Below, piece after piece: positions 47,505 through 59,241 of a DNA stretch of 64,000 nucleotides (position 1 is the first letter of the stretch; each line of letters starts with the position of its first letter). The DNA is from Pseudomonas sp. PDM04 (GTDB taxonomy: Bacteria > Pseudomonadota > Gammaproteobacteria > Pseudomonadales > Pseudomonadaceae): positions 372,001-436,000 of the forward strand of contig NZ_JACVAI010000001.1 of assembly GCF_014851765.1 (NCBI RefSeq). The letters run 5' to 3'. Under the pieces are notes generated by a model. The model had not been told where the DNA came from, made no database searches, and saw nothing but the letters and a program-made list of their open reading frames with translations. The translations under genes were made by a program, and so were the position numbers.

Positions 47505-48608
47505 TCACGCAGACCGAAGCGCTGCTGCGACATTCTGGCCATGCGGGGTGAGTCGGTATCGCTGAATCGGGCTACGGGGCGAGTCAGGGTCGGTCATCTC
47601 AATCAAACCCGAAACCAATGCAGGCTTGAGATAGTTGGCCCTAAAGGTCGCCTTGTGAGCCAATCCGAGCTCCGTCATCAGATCGTTAACCTTTAGCGGC
47701 GTAGCTCCATCGAGGGCACCCAGCAGCTTCGCTACTTGGTCGGTTACTTGGTCGGTTACTTGGTCGGTCAACAGTTCGCTTCTCGCCGCTTCCTGTAGCG
47801 CAAGACGCAATGCCTGCAACATGAACTCAACAAAAGGTGTCGCCTCGGCCAACTGATCAGCTGCGGACAACGCACCGTAATAGGCATCTTGCTGGTCTCG
47901 TATCACCGATTCAACTGGCAGATAAGCCAGCACCGGACGCCACTGACTGAGGATGAGCGTCTGCCATAAGCGCCCCATGCGGCCATTGCCGTCGGCGAAC
48001 GGGTGGATAAACTCGAACTCATAGTGAAAGACGCAACTGATGATCAAGGGATGCCAATCAGAACTGCCAAGCCAAGCCAGCAGTTCCTCTACCAAATGAG
48101 CAACCCGACTCGGCGGCGGAGCCATATGAACCAGTTTGTCACCCCGATAGATACCCACACCGGCTTGGCGAAACCGCCCACTGTCGTCGATCAGCCCGCC
48201 CATCAGCATCTGATGCGCTGTGAGCAAGTGGGCTCGACTGTTTGGCTGCCACTCTGACATGGCCTCGTAAGCCGCGAAGGCATTACGCACTTCCTGGATT
48301 TCCCGAGGCAAACCCAGCACACGCTTCCCCGCCAGAACAGCGGTCACTTGCTGAATACTCAGTGTATTGTTCTCGATCGCCAGCGACGCCTGAATCGTGC
48401 GAATACGATTACCCCGTCGCAGCTGAGGTGTTTGCTTCCTACTTTCTCCCGCCGACAGTCGACCAATCTGCTCACTGATCTCGGCAATCAAGGTCAACAT
48501 TGCAGGGGTCAGCGTCAAAGGTGGTTGGTAACGACCCATATCCTCATCCATGTTCGCAGTGAGTTCGACATGATGCCCGAACCCGGCGTCATCGGCACCG
48601 CTGATCAT
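47505..48608 (-). CDS. Fic-domain protein, class II (self-inhibited), with C-terminal winged helix
   Basis: 367 residues. A self-contained inhibitory helix with S75-LAI-E79-N (S/TxxxE-G/N) precedes the Fic core, whose active site is H202-PFADGNGRMGR. This predicts an AMP-transferase that needs relief of Glu79. Three TDQV repeats (281-292) link it to a winged-helix-like tail (VNDLMTELGLAHKATFRANYLKPALVSGLIEMTD). The ATG overlaps the upstream ABC stop by ATGA, so translation may be coupled; other starts at 48551 and 48539 are possible. No antitoxin-like gene flanks it. Target unknown. Confidence 0.88.
   Translation of the reverse strand: MISGADDAGFGHHVELTANMDEDMGRYQPPLTLTPAMLTLIAEISEQIGRLSAGESRKQTPQLRRGNRIRTIQASLAIENNTLSIQQVTAVLAGKRVLGLPREIQEVRNAFAAYEAMSEWQPNSRAHLLTAHQMLMGGLIDDSGRFRQAGVGIYRGDKLVHMAPPPSRVAHLVEELLAWLGSSDWHPLIISCVFHYEFEFIHPFADGNGRMGRLWQTLILSQWRPVLAYLPVESVIRDQQDAYYGALSAADQLAEATPFVEFMLQALRLALQEAARSELLTDQVTDQVTDQVAKLLGALDGATPLKVNDLMTELGLAHKATFRANYLKPALVSGLIEMTDPDSPRSPIQRYRLTPHGQNVAAALRSA
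47733..47768 (-). repeat. Three perfect 12-bp tandem repeats inside the Fic gene
   Basis: TACTTGGTCGGT occurs three times (47733, 47745, 47757). On the coding strand each unit encodes part of the TDQV repeat. Gain or loss of units keeps the frame. Confidence 0.95.
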
Positions 48609-50371
48609 GCCGCCTCATGCCCGTCATTGAACTGCAGCGCCGCCAGCCGGGCGTACAAGGCGTTGCTGGCAATCAACTCCTGGTGCGTACCCACCGCCAC
48701 CAGTTTTCCCTGGTCCATCACGGCGATCCGGTCGGCGTTCTTTACCGTGGCCAGGCGGTGGGCGATGACCAGGGTGGTGCGATTTTTCATCAGGCTCGGC
48801 AGGGCTTGCTGGATCAGGTGTTCGCTCTGGGCATCGAGGGCACTGGTCGCTTCGTCGAGCAGCAGGATGGGCGCGTCCACCAGCAATGCCCGGGCAATGG
48901 CCAGGCGTTGGCGTTGACCACCGGACAGGCCGAGGCCGGCATCGCCCAGATGCGTCTGGTAGCCCTGGGGCATGGCTTCGATGAAGTCGTGGGCGTAAGC
49001 GATTTTCGCGGCGTCACGAACCTGCTCCAGGGTCGCCGTCGGGTTGCCGTAGCGAAGGTTCTCCTCGATGCTGCCGAAAAACAGCGCCGGGGATTGCGAA
49101 ACCAGGGCGAAACAACGCCGCAGGTCGAGTGGGTCAAGTTGGGCCAGCGGCACACCGTCCAGCAGGATGCACCCTTCGGCCGGGTCGTAGAAACGCAGCA
49201 GCAGGTCATAGACCGTTGACTTGCCTGCGCCGGAAGGGCCCACCAGCGCCAGGGTTTCACCGGCCTTGACGGTCAGACTCAAGCCATCGATGGCGAAGCT
49301 TTCAGGGCGCGACGGATAGGAAAAGCGCACGTCCTGCAGCACCAGATTGCCGGCGACCCGTTCGGGCAGTGTCACCAGCCCGGTCGACGGCGGCTGGATG
49401 ATGTTTTCCGAACGCAGCAATTCGGCGATCCGCTCGGCGGCCCCGGCGGCGCGTTGCAGCTCGCCAATCACTTCGCTCAGGGTGCCGAACGCACTGCCGA
49501 CGATCAGGCTGTAGAAGACGAACGCCGCCAGTTCGCCTGCGGAAATCCGCCCGGCCATCACATCCATGCCGCCGACCCACAGCATCACGCCCACGGCGCC
49601 CAGCACCAGCACGATCACCAGGGTAATCAGCCAGGCACGCTGGAAAATCCGCTTGCGGGCGGTGTTGAACGCTTCTTCCACGGTCGCGGCAAAGCGCTGC
49701 TCGTCCTGGACTTGATGGTTATAGGCCTGCACGGTCTTGATCTGGCCCAGGGTTTCGGACACGTAGCTGCCGATGTCGGCAATTCGGTCCTGGCTCAGGC
49801 GCGACAGGCTGCGGACCCGCCGACCGAAGATCAGGATCGGTGCGATCACCAGCGGCAAGGCAATGACGACGATGCTGGTCAGCTTGGGGTTGGTGATGAA
49901 CAGCAACACGATCCCGCCGATCACCATCAACAGATTGCGCAGAAACAGCGACAACGACGAGCCGATCACCGATTGCAGCAACGTCGTGTCGGCCGTCAAT
50001 CGCGACTGGATCTCGGAACTGCGATTGTTTTCGTAGAAGCCCGGATGCAGGTAAACCAGATGGTTGAACACCTGTCGGCGGATGTCGGCCACCACACGCT
50101 CACCGATCCACGACACCAGGTAAAAACGCACGAAGGTTCCGACCGCCAGGCCCAACACCAGAAGCATGAACAGGCCAATGGTCTGGTTCAGCAAATGCGC
50201 GGACTGCGTCATGAAACCCTGGTCCACCAGCAGCCGGATCCCCTGCCCCATGGACAGGGTGATGCCCGCCGTGACAATCAGCGCCAGCAAGGCTGCGAAG
50301 GATTGCCAGCGATACGGCAGGAGAAAACGACTGGCCAGGCGAATCGCGCGGCGGTGGCGGGCAGAAAGCAT
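48605..50371 (-). CDS. MsbA-like ABC exporter (transmembrane domain fused to ATPase)
   Basis: 588 residues, half-size exporter. Six membrane helices in residues 20-310, with the coupling region NHLVYLHPGFYENNRSSEIQSRLTADTTLLQ typical of the MsbA/lipid-exporter group. ATPase: Walker A GPSGAGKST, Q-loop VSQSPALFFGSIEENLRYG, signature LSGGQRQRLAIARAL, Walker B ILLLDEATSALD, switch AHRLAT. Substrate unknown; lipids or peptides are usual. It ends overlapping the Fic gene (ATGA). Confidence 0.9.
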   Translation of the reverse strand: MLSARHRRAIRLASRFLLPYRWQSFAALLALIVTAGITLSMGQGIRLLVDQGFMTQSAHLLNQTIGLFMLLVLGLAVGTFVRFYLVSWIGERVVADIRRQVFNHLVYLHPGFYENNRSSEIQSRLTADTTLLQSVIGSSLSLFLRNLLMVIGGIVLLFITNPKLTSIVVIALPLVIAPILIFGRRVRSLSRLSQDRIADIGSYVSETLGQIKTVQAYNHQVQDEQRFAATVEEAFNTARKRIFQRAWLITLVIVLVLGAVGVMLWVGGMDVMAGRISAGELAAFVFYSLIVGSAFGTLSEVIGELQRAAGAAERIAELLRSENIIQPPSTGLVTLPERVAGNLVLQDVRFSYPSRPESFAIDGLSLTVKAGETLALVGPSGAGKSTVYDLLLRFYDPAEGCILLDGVPLAQLDPLDLRRCFALVSQSPALFFGSIEENLRYGNPTATLEQVRDAAKIAYAHDFIEAMPQGYQTHLGDAGLGLSGGQRQRLAIARALLVDAPILLLDEATSALDAQSEHLIQQALPSLMKNRTTLVIAHRLATVKNADRIAVMDQGKLVAVGTHQELIASNALYARLAALQFNDGHEAA

Positions 50372-50626
50372 CAGGATGTTCCCGTTCGTGGATTATGGGA
50401 CCGGCTCTACCCTGTAATGGGGGGAACTCTGTAAATCACAATGAGTCAGGTTAATTATGACCGCAATGACCACACCCTAGGCGCTATTGGTCTAAGGCTC
50501 GGCTAGCCACACACGGTTATTTCTGGTGGACTGGCGTCGCCGCCCCGCAAAGATCGCAGGGAGTTGTCACAGCCCGGTCACCTGGCGGTTCTACAGTAAG
50601 CGCACAACCTGATGAGGAGACAGGCC

Positions 50627-50806
50627 ATGTCCTTGCAAAACAGCAGCAGCGACAAGATTCAAGTGATCCGCACGCAACCGAACCAGTCTCTGGGTTGCTC
50701 GATCATTGACGAAAAAGGCCGCGAAGTACCAATCACCGAAGGCATGATCCAGGACGCCTGCCGCGAACTGGAAAAACGATTGGTCAAGCCTGCCAAACAA
50801 GATTGA
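50627..50806 (+). CDS. Small conserved protein, PA1571-like
   Basis: 59 residues. MSLQNSSSDKIQVIRTQPNQSLGCSIIDEKGREVPITEGMIQDACRELEKRL looks like a short beta strand pair followed by a helix. Strong ribosome site AGGAG seven bases upstream, terminator directly after. Small proteins with this opening occur in many pseudomonads. Function unknown. The 255 bases between the ABC gene and this one hold no other supported feature. Confidence 0.75.
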   Translation: MSLQNSSSDKIQVIRTQPNQSLGCSIIDEKGREVPITEGMIQDACRELEKRLVKPAKQD

Positions 50807-50825
50807 TATAGCCACCGTCTTCTGG

Positions 50826-50851
50826 ACCCGGCCTTGATGGCCGGGTTTTTT
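50826..50851 (+). terminator. Rho-independent terminator of the small protein gene
   Basis: ACCCGGCC / GGCCGGGT with a TTGAT loop followed by TTTTT. Confidence 0.88.
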
Positions 50852-50914
50852 GTGGGTGTCATCTGGAAAACACCTGGCGGGGCCGGGCCGATCGCGACAG
50901 GCTCGCACGGTTTT

Positions 50915-52057
50915 CTAGATGGCCGACGCGCCCAGCGCCGCCACTATCCTGCGCAACTCAGGCGAATCCCCCTCGATCCGTACCTGCAACCCATCGATTT
51001 CCCGCCGCGATGGGTAGTGCTTGCGCAACGCGTCGAACGCCGCACGCTGTTCGCTCACGCTGCCGACCAGGCTGCGGCGGAAATCCGCGTCGTCACGGCG
51101 CGGGTCGTACACGCCACGGCACACCATGGCCAGCGCCCAGGCCGGGTCGCAGTCGGCGTTCAATGTCACCTGTGACAGCCAGGGCGACGGCAACAGGTCG
51201 CTCAACTTGACCTGGGCAGGCAGTCCGAGGAAATCGCAGAATGCCTGATAGATCTGTGCCGTCCCGCGCTGTTTGCCATCGAGGCTGTAGCCGGCGATGT
51301 GCGGGGTGGCCAGTACACAGAGTTCAGCCAGTGCCACATCGACTTCGGGCTCGTTTTCCCAGACATCCAACACCGCTTGCAGGTCCTCGCGCTCGAGCAA
51401 CACCTCGCGCAGCGCAGCGTTATCCACCACCGGACCGCGGCTGGCGTTGATCAGCCAGGCGCCCGGCTTGAGCTGGTTCAGGCGGCGATCGTCAAACAGG
51501 TGCCAGGTCGATCCAGCGCCCGATCGGGTCAGCGGCGTGTGCAGACTGATGACATCGCATTGCTCGATGATGTGCTCGAGACTGACGAAATCGCCCCCCT
51601 GCGCGGCCTGCCGTGGCGGATCGCATACCAGCACTTTCCAGCCAAGGCCTTGCAGCACCTTGACCAGCCGGCCACCGACTTCACCGGCACCGACCACACC
51701 GTAAGTGCGCTGGGTCAGGTCGGCGCCTTCGATGTCGGCGAGGGTCAGCAGACTGCCCAGTACATAGTCGACCACGCCACGGGCATTGCAGCCCGGAGCG
51801 CTGGACCAGGTGATGCCAGCCTGCTGGAAATAATCGAGGTCCAGGTGATCGGTGCCAATGGTGCAAGTACCGACGAAACGCACCTTGCTGCCTTCGAGCA
51901 GCGCGCGATCGACGCGGGTCACCGAACGCACCAGCAGGACATCGGCCTGCTCGACGGTGGCGCGGTCGATGGAACGCCCGGGTACCCGGCGGATTTCGCC
52001 GAAGCGGGCGAAGAACGCGTCGAGCAGCGGGATATTTTCGTCGGCAACAATCAGCAT
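50915..52057 (-). CDS. pdxB: Erythronate-4-phosphate dehydrogenase
   Basis: 380 residues. Second step of de novo pyridoxal phosphate synthesis. D-2-hydroxyacid dehydrogenase fold: [25 protein letters not shown] motif [53 protein letters not shown] (catalytic Arg), VWENEPEV and the catalytic His in ATPHIAGYS. The extra C-terminal domain beyond residue 290 is the PdxB-specific dimerisation region. Divergent from the MATE gene. Confidence 0.95.
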   Translation of the reverse strand: MLIVADENIPLLDAFFARFGEIRRVPGRSIDRATVEQADVLLVRSVTRVDRALLEGSKVRFVGTCTIGTDHLDLDYFQQAGITWSSAPGCNARGVVDYVLGSLLTLADIEGADLTQRTYGVVGAGEVGGRLVKVLQGLGWKVLVCDPPRQAAQGGDFVSLEHIIEQCDVISLHTPLTRSGAGSTWHLFDDRRLNQLKPGAWLINASRGPVVDNAALREVLLEREDLQAVLDVWENEPEVDVALAELCVLATPHIAGYSLDGKQRGTAQIYQAFCDFLGLPAQVKLSDLLPSPWLSQVTLNADCDPAWALAMVCRGVYDPRRDDADFRRSLVGSVSEQRAAFDALRKHYPSRREIDGLQVRIEGDSPELRRIVAALGASAI

Positions 52058-52273
52058 GGCAGGCTCCTTTGGCGGATCGGCAGTGTAGGCGCAGATAGCG
52101 GGTCACGCCTAGCGCGGCTCTCGGTTTTAACCGGTGGCTGCGCGCCCGACTGCTCCGACAACGGGTGAGTGCGATCCGGGGATTACAAATCGCTAACACA
52201 GGATTTTTCCTGACCGTTGCGTCAGGGCGTAGAATGCGCCGCCCAGCGCCTCAACTATTTGGACGTTTCGCCC

Positions 52274-53704
52274 TTGAATTCCGTGACCGACCGCCCCGCC
52301 GCTTCCCTTGACCGCCTGGCCCGGGTCCGCCTGGAGCTGAAGAACCTGCTCGGCCTGGCGCTGCCCATCATGATTGCGCAACTGGCAACCACGGCGATGG
52401 GCTTCGTCGATGCGGTGATGGCCGGTCGTGTCGGCCCCAGAGACCTGGCGGCGGTGGCACTGGGCAACTCGATCTGGGTTCCGGTGTTCCTGCTGATGAC
52501 CGGCACCCTGCTGGCCACCACGCCGAAAGTTGCCCAGCGTTTTGGCGCCGGCACCCACAGCGAAATCGGCCCGATCGTGCGCCAGGCTTTGTGGCTGGCA
52601 ATTGTCGTGGGTTTGATCGCGACCACGCTGTTGCTGTGCGCCGAACCGGTGCTGCACATCATGAAGGTCGACCCCGAGCTGATCGGTCCCTGCATGCAAT
52701 ACCTGCACGGCATCGCCAGCGGTTTACCGGCCGTGGCGCTCTACCACGTGCTGCGCTGTTTCAGCGATGGCCTGGGACGCACGCGCCCGGCCATGGTCAT
52801 CGGCCTGTGTGCCCTGGCGCTGAATATCCCGCTGAACTACGTGTTCATTTATGGCCACTTCGGTGTGCCGGCCATGGGCGGTGTCGGGTGCGGCTGGGCC
52901 ACGGCCATCGTGATGTGGATCATGGCGCTGGGCATGGCCGCCTGGGAACGCTGGGCGCCCGTCTATCGCTCGAGCCAGTTGTTCAGCCGTTTCGACTGGC
53001 CACAATGGTCGGTGATCAAACGCCTGCTGGCCATCGGCCTGCCGATCGGCATCGCGGTGTTCGCCGAGTCGAGCATCTTTGCCGTGATCGCGCTGTTGAT
53101 CGGCAGCCTGGGCGCTACCGTGGTGGCGGGCCACCAGATCGCGCTGAACTTCAGCTCGCTGGTGTTCATGATCCCCTACTCCCTGGGCATGGCCGTGACC
53201 GTACGTGTCGGCCAGGCGCTTGGCCGCCAGGAGCCCCGTGAAGCGCGGTTCGCCGCCGGTGTCGGGATGGGCACCGCACTGGCCTATGCGTGTATTTCCG
53301 CGAGCATGATGCTGTTGTTGCGCGAGCACATCGCGACGATCTACACCGCCGACCCGACGGTGATTCACGTGGCGGCGATGCTGATCGTGTATTCGGCGCT
53401 GTTCCAGTTTTCCGATGCGATCCAGGTCACGGCAGCCGGCGCACTGCGCGGGTACCAGGACACGCGGGTGACGATGGTCCTGACCCTGTTCGCCTACTGG
53501 GGCATCGGGTTGCCGGTGGGGTACACGCTGGGGTTGACCGACTGGTTCGGCGCGCCGAGCGGCCCGAGCGGGTTGTGGCAAGGCTTGATCGTGGGACTGA
53601 GCTGCGCGGCGCTGATGCTGACGATCCGCCTGACGCGCAGTGCGCGCCAGCGGATCCGCATCAGCCGGGGCGCCGGTCAGGCAAGTTTCTTGCGAATCCA
53701 GTAG
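52274..53704 (+). CDS. MATE-family multidrug efflux protein (NorM type)
   Basis: 476 residues with about 12 membrane helices. MATE features: [29 protein letters not shown] at the start, and [35 protein letters not shown] at the start of the second half. Exports cationic drugs using a sodium or proton gradient in the family; the substrate here is unknown. The start is unclear: TTG at 52274 (MNSVTDRPA) or GTG at 52283; neither has a strong ribosome site. The 3' end overlaps tusA on the other strand by 28 bases. Confidence 0.88.
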   Translation: MNSVTDRPAASLDRLARVRLELKNLLGLALPIMIAQLATTAMGFVDAVMAGRVGPRDLAAVALGNSIWVPVFLLMTGTLLATTPKVAQRFGAGTHSEIGPIVRQALWLAIVVGLIATTLLLCAEPVLHIMKVDPELIGPCMQYLHGIASGLPAVALYHVLRCFSDGLGRTRPAMVIGLCALALNIPLNYVFIYGHFGVPAMGGVGCGWATAIVMWIMALGMAAWERWAPVYRSSQLFSRFDWPQWSVIKRLLAIGLPIGIAVFAESSIFAVIALLIGSLGATVVAGHQIALNFSSLVFMIPYSLGMAVTVRVGQALGRQEPREARFAAGVGMGTALAYACISASMMLLLREHIATIYTADPTVIHVAAMLIVYSALFQFSDAIQVTAAGALRGYQDTRVTMVLTLFAYWGIGLPVGYTLGLTDWFGAPSGPSGLWQGLIVGLSCAALMLTIRLTRSARQRIRISRGAGQASFLRIQ

Positions 53705-53928
53705 AGGTAGGTGCCAGCCTCTTCATGCTGCGCAACCAATTCGTGGTCGAGGAATACGCAGAACTTGGGGATGTCGCGGCGGGTCGACGGGTCGGTGGCG
53801 ATCACCTTGAGCAGGCCGCCGGGGGCCAGGTCACGGATGTGCTGGTGCAGCATCATCACCGGCTCCGGGCAGTTCAGGCCGGTGGCGTCGAGGGTGCCGT
53901 CTACCGGCGTATCAAGCAGTTCACTCAT
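53677..53928 (-). CDS. tusA: Sulfurtransferase TusA
   Basis: 83 residues. Sulfur carrier with the active Cys in [15 protein letters not shown]. Receives persulfide from IscS and supports tRNA 2-thiouridine and other sulfur routes. AGGAG precedes the ATG. The rest of the fold ([29 protein letters not shown]) fits the SirA/TusA family. Convergent overlap of 28 bases with the MATE gene. Confidence 0.93.
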   Translation of the reverse strand: MSELLDTPVDGTLDATGLNCPEPVMMLHQHIRDLAPGGLLKVIATDPSTRRDIPKFCVFLDHELVAQHEEAGTYLYWIRKKLA

Positions 53929-54004
53929 GATTTACTCCTGAAGCAGGCCGGCATTGTCGCGCAATGCCGGGTCCATCGTCATCCACCCTGCGCAAACGCT
54001 TCGG

Positions 54005-55078
54005 TCAGCGGGCCTTGGGCTTCTTCACATCCAGCCGGCGCAAGTGGCAGGTGACCTCCTCGCGGTCGTGATACAGCTGCTTGCAGCCGATCTCGACCCG
54101 GATGCCGCGGGCCTTGAACCCATCGGCGATGCGTTCCAGCAAGCGCGTCACTTCGGCGTAGCGTTGTTTCATCGGCAACTTGAGGTTGACCACCGCTTCA
54201 CGGCAATGACCTTCGCCGATCCACTCTTCCAGCATCGCCGCATTGCGCGCGGGCTTCTCGACGATGTCGCAGACCATCCAGTCCACCGGTTGCCGGGGTT
54301 TGTAGGTGAAGCCATCGGCCATCAAATGTTGCACCAGGCCCGTGTCCATCAGGCTTTCGGCCATCGGGCCATTATCGATGGCGGTCACCAGCATGCCGCG
54401 GTTGACCAGTTGCCAGGTCCAGCCACCCGGCGCGGCACCGAGGTCGACACCGGTCATGTCGCTGTGCAGGCGCTCGTCCCACTGCTCCCGGGGGATGAAG
54501 TGGTGCCAGGCTTCTTCCAGCTTCAGGGTCGAGCGACTCGGCGCCTCCCGGGGAAACTTCAGGCGCGGAATGCCCATCGGCCACATCGCCGAATTGTTCG
54601 GCTCGGCCAGGCCCAGGAACACTTCGCGACCGCTTTTGAAGGTCAGCAACAGACGTGGCTTGCTCGGGTCATCCACCAGTTTGCCCGCCGCCAACAGGGC
54701 CTTGCGCAGGTGCACCTCGAATTTCTTGCAGAAGTTCGACAGCGCCTTGCCGTCGTTGGTGTCGACCATTTCCAGCCACAGGCTGCCGCACGGGGCAACG
54801 TCCACCAAGTGCGCGAGGATCACGCTGATACGGTCGGTTTCCGGCAGATCGATGAACATCCCCCGGGCCCACTGGCGCGGGAAGATCAGATCGGCGAAAC
54901 GCAGACCGCGCATCAGGCGCTCGGCGCCCTCTTCTTCGGTACAGACGAACTCGGCATAGGCGCTGGCGGCTTTCGCCTTGGCGTAGCCGGCCACGTTGAG
55001 CCGAGCGGCGTGCTCGGAAATCTCCGAACAGACTTCACCTTCGAAGCCCGGTCGGCAATGCATGAAAAGGGTGTTCAT
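54005..55078 (-). CDS. rlmM: 23S rRNA (cytidine-2498-2'-O)-methyltransferase RlmM
   Basis: 357 residues. N-terminal THUMP-like region, then a Rossmann methyltransferase domain with SAM motif VDLGAAPGGWTWQL, the following strand MLVTAIDNGPM and MVCDIVEKP, and the LNLKLPMK-like segment VVNLKLPMKQRY. K-D-K-E type residues for 2'-O-methylation are present in these motifs. ATG after AGGAG. Lies between tusA and acnA, as in P. aeruginosa from memory. Confidence 0.93.
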   Translation of the reverse strand: MNTLFMHCRPGFEGEVCSEISEHAARLNVAGYAKAKAASAYAEFVCTEEEGAERLMRGLRFADLIFPRQWARGMFIDLPETDRISVILAHLVDVAPCGSLWLEMVDTNDGKALSNFCKKFEVHLRKALLAAGKLVDDPSKPRLLLTFKSGREVFLGLAEPNNSAMWPMGIPRLKFPREAPSRSTLKLEEAWHHFIPREQWDERLHSDMTGVDLGAAPGGWTWQLVNRGMLVTAIDNGPMAESLMDTGLVQHLMADGFTYKPRQPVDWMVCDIVEKPARNAAMLEEWIGEGHCREAVVNLKLPMKQRYAEVTRLLERIADGFKARGIRVEIGCKQLYHDREEVTCHLRRLDVKKPKAR

Positions 55079-55460
55079 CTTTACTCCTGGGCAGATGGCG
55101 AGACATTCAACCACTGCGCGATGCCCAGGCTTGCGTTGAAGCAAAGCCTGTCATGAAAACCGGCGCATGATAGCCGAGTTCGAGCCCCTGGACCCGGCGA
55201 TTCAATGCAGCCCCCGGAATTTTGCCCGCCCACGCAAAGGGCCCGGATGCAATATCCCTTGGTTTAGTGGCATCACACCATCTGACGATTGAGGCGATCC
55301 GGTCGAACCATCACGATGGTCACAGACTCTGAGTATCGTACCCACCGAGCTGCCAAAAAAAGGCAACCGGTCATTCGCCTTACGCAGCAAACAGGGCTAG
55401 GTTTAATGCTCTGCCCGTCCCCTCAGTCCGTAGCCGTGCGGACGCAAAGGAGTGATTGCA
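55079..55460 (+). other. Intergenic region between rlmM and acnA
   Basis: 382 bases between divergent genes. I found no protein gene or RNA with support. The last 20 bases contain the acnA ribosome site (AAAGGAG). No clear promoter or operator could be picked out by eye. Confidence 0.5.
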
Positions 55461-58202
<2,742 letters not shown>

Positions 58203-58219
58203 GCAACGCGTGATCACTG

Positions 58220-58245
58220 CACCGCCTTCGGGCGGTGTTTTTATT
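58220..58245 (+). terminator. Rho-independent terminator of acnA
   Basis: CACCGCC / GGCGGTG with a TTCG loop, followed by TTTTTATTTT. It lies 17 bases after the stop codon. Confidence 0.9.
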
Positions 58246-58268
58246 TTCGGGGTATTGATCCCTATAAT
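58240..58268 (+). promoter_or_regulatory. Putative promoter of the CPBP protease gene
   Basis: A perfect TATAAT (58263-58268) with TTTATT (58240-58245) 17 bases upstream; the -35 is poor. It lies 77 bases before the ATG. Confidence 0.45.
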
Positions 58269-58345
58269 CGCCGCGCCTCAGCCTCCCGCCCACCCATGCC
58301 TGTGGGGCCGGTTGCTCGGCTTCATTTCGCCCACAAGGACACCCA

Positions 58346-59137
58346 ATGCCCGCCCTGCCCTGGACCTACCTGATTCTGCTCTCCCTGGGCTACGGCCTGG
58401 CCCTGGCCTACGGCCACCTTGGCTGGTTGTCGGGCATTTCCATTGCACTGCTGCTGACCGCCGGGTTGGCCGCCCGCCAGCGCCAACTGCGATTCGGTCG
58501 CCATCTCGGACACGCCTTGTTCCTGTTCATGGCCCTGGCGCTGGCACTGCACTGGCTCCCGGGTTTCTACAACGGCCGCGGCATCAATCCGCAGCGTTTC
58601 AGCGACGATGCGGTGCCGTTTTCCATGTACCTGAACCTGGACAAACCGCTGATCGGCTTCTGGCTGCTGCTGGTCTGCCCATGGATCGTCGGCCGGCGCT
58701 CACTGCGCCTGTCCGCGTACGCCACGGCGATGGGTCTGGCCGTGAGCGCCGTGCTGGCGTTGGGCGGTGCCGCGTTGCTGGGCGTGATCGACTGGGCCCC
58801 GAAATGGCCTGACCAGGCCTGGCTGTGGTTGTTCAACAACCTGTTGCTGGTGACGCTGGTGGAGGAAGCGCTGTTTCGCGGTTACATCCAGGGAGGGCTT
58901 GCCCGGGCGTTCAAACACCTGCCGCAAGGCGAACACCTGGCCCTGCTGCTCGCCGCGCTGCTGTTTGGCCTGGCTCACTTGAGCGCGGGCTGGCAATGGG
59001 TGTTGCTGTCCGCCCTGGCGGGCATCGGCTACGGCCTGGCCTACCGCTTCGGCGGATTGGGGGCGGCCATTGCCACGCACTTCGGTTTGAACCTGCTGCA
59101 TTTCGGCCTGTTCACCTACCCGATGCTGGCCGGCTGA
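58346..59137 (+). CDS. CPBP-family intramembrane metalloprotease
   Basis: 263 residues with about 7-8 membrane helices. The CPBP/Abi (Rce1-like) catalytic motifs are complete: VEEALFRGYIQGG (EExxxR), FGLAHL and HFGLNLLHF. Rce1 relatives cut CAAX proteins; bacterial ones process peptides or serve in bacteriocin immunity. No bacteriocin gene is nearby, so the target is open. The start follows AAGGACACCCA. It is flanked by acnA and aer. Confidence 0.85.
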   Translation: MPALPWTYLILLSLGYGLALAYGHLGWLSGISIALLLTAGLAARQRQLRFGRHLGHALFLFMALALALHWLPGFYNGRGINPQRFSDDAVPFSMYLNLDKPLIGFWLLLVCPWIVGRRSLRLSAYATAMGLAVSAVLALGGAALLGVIDWAPKWPDQAWLWLFNNLLLVTLVEEALFRGYIQGGLARAFKHLPQGEHLALLLAALLFGLAHLSAGWQWVLLSALAGIGYGLAYRFGGLGAAIATHFGLNLLHFGLFTYPMLAG

Positions 59138-59241
59138 CGCAACGGTCACTTTGCGACGCACTGCCGAATATCAAAAAATAATTTCAATTAATCGCTGGCG
59201 TTGCCGACAACCTGTGAAAGCCTTGCGGACAAAAAAAAGCC

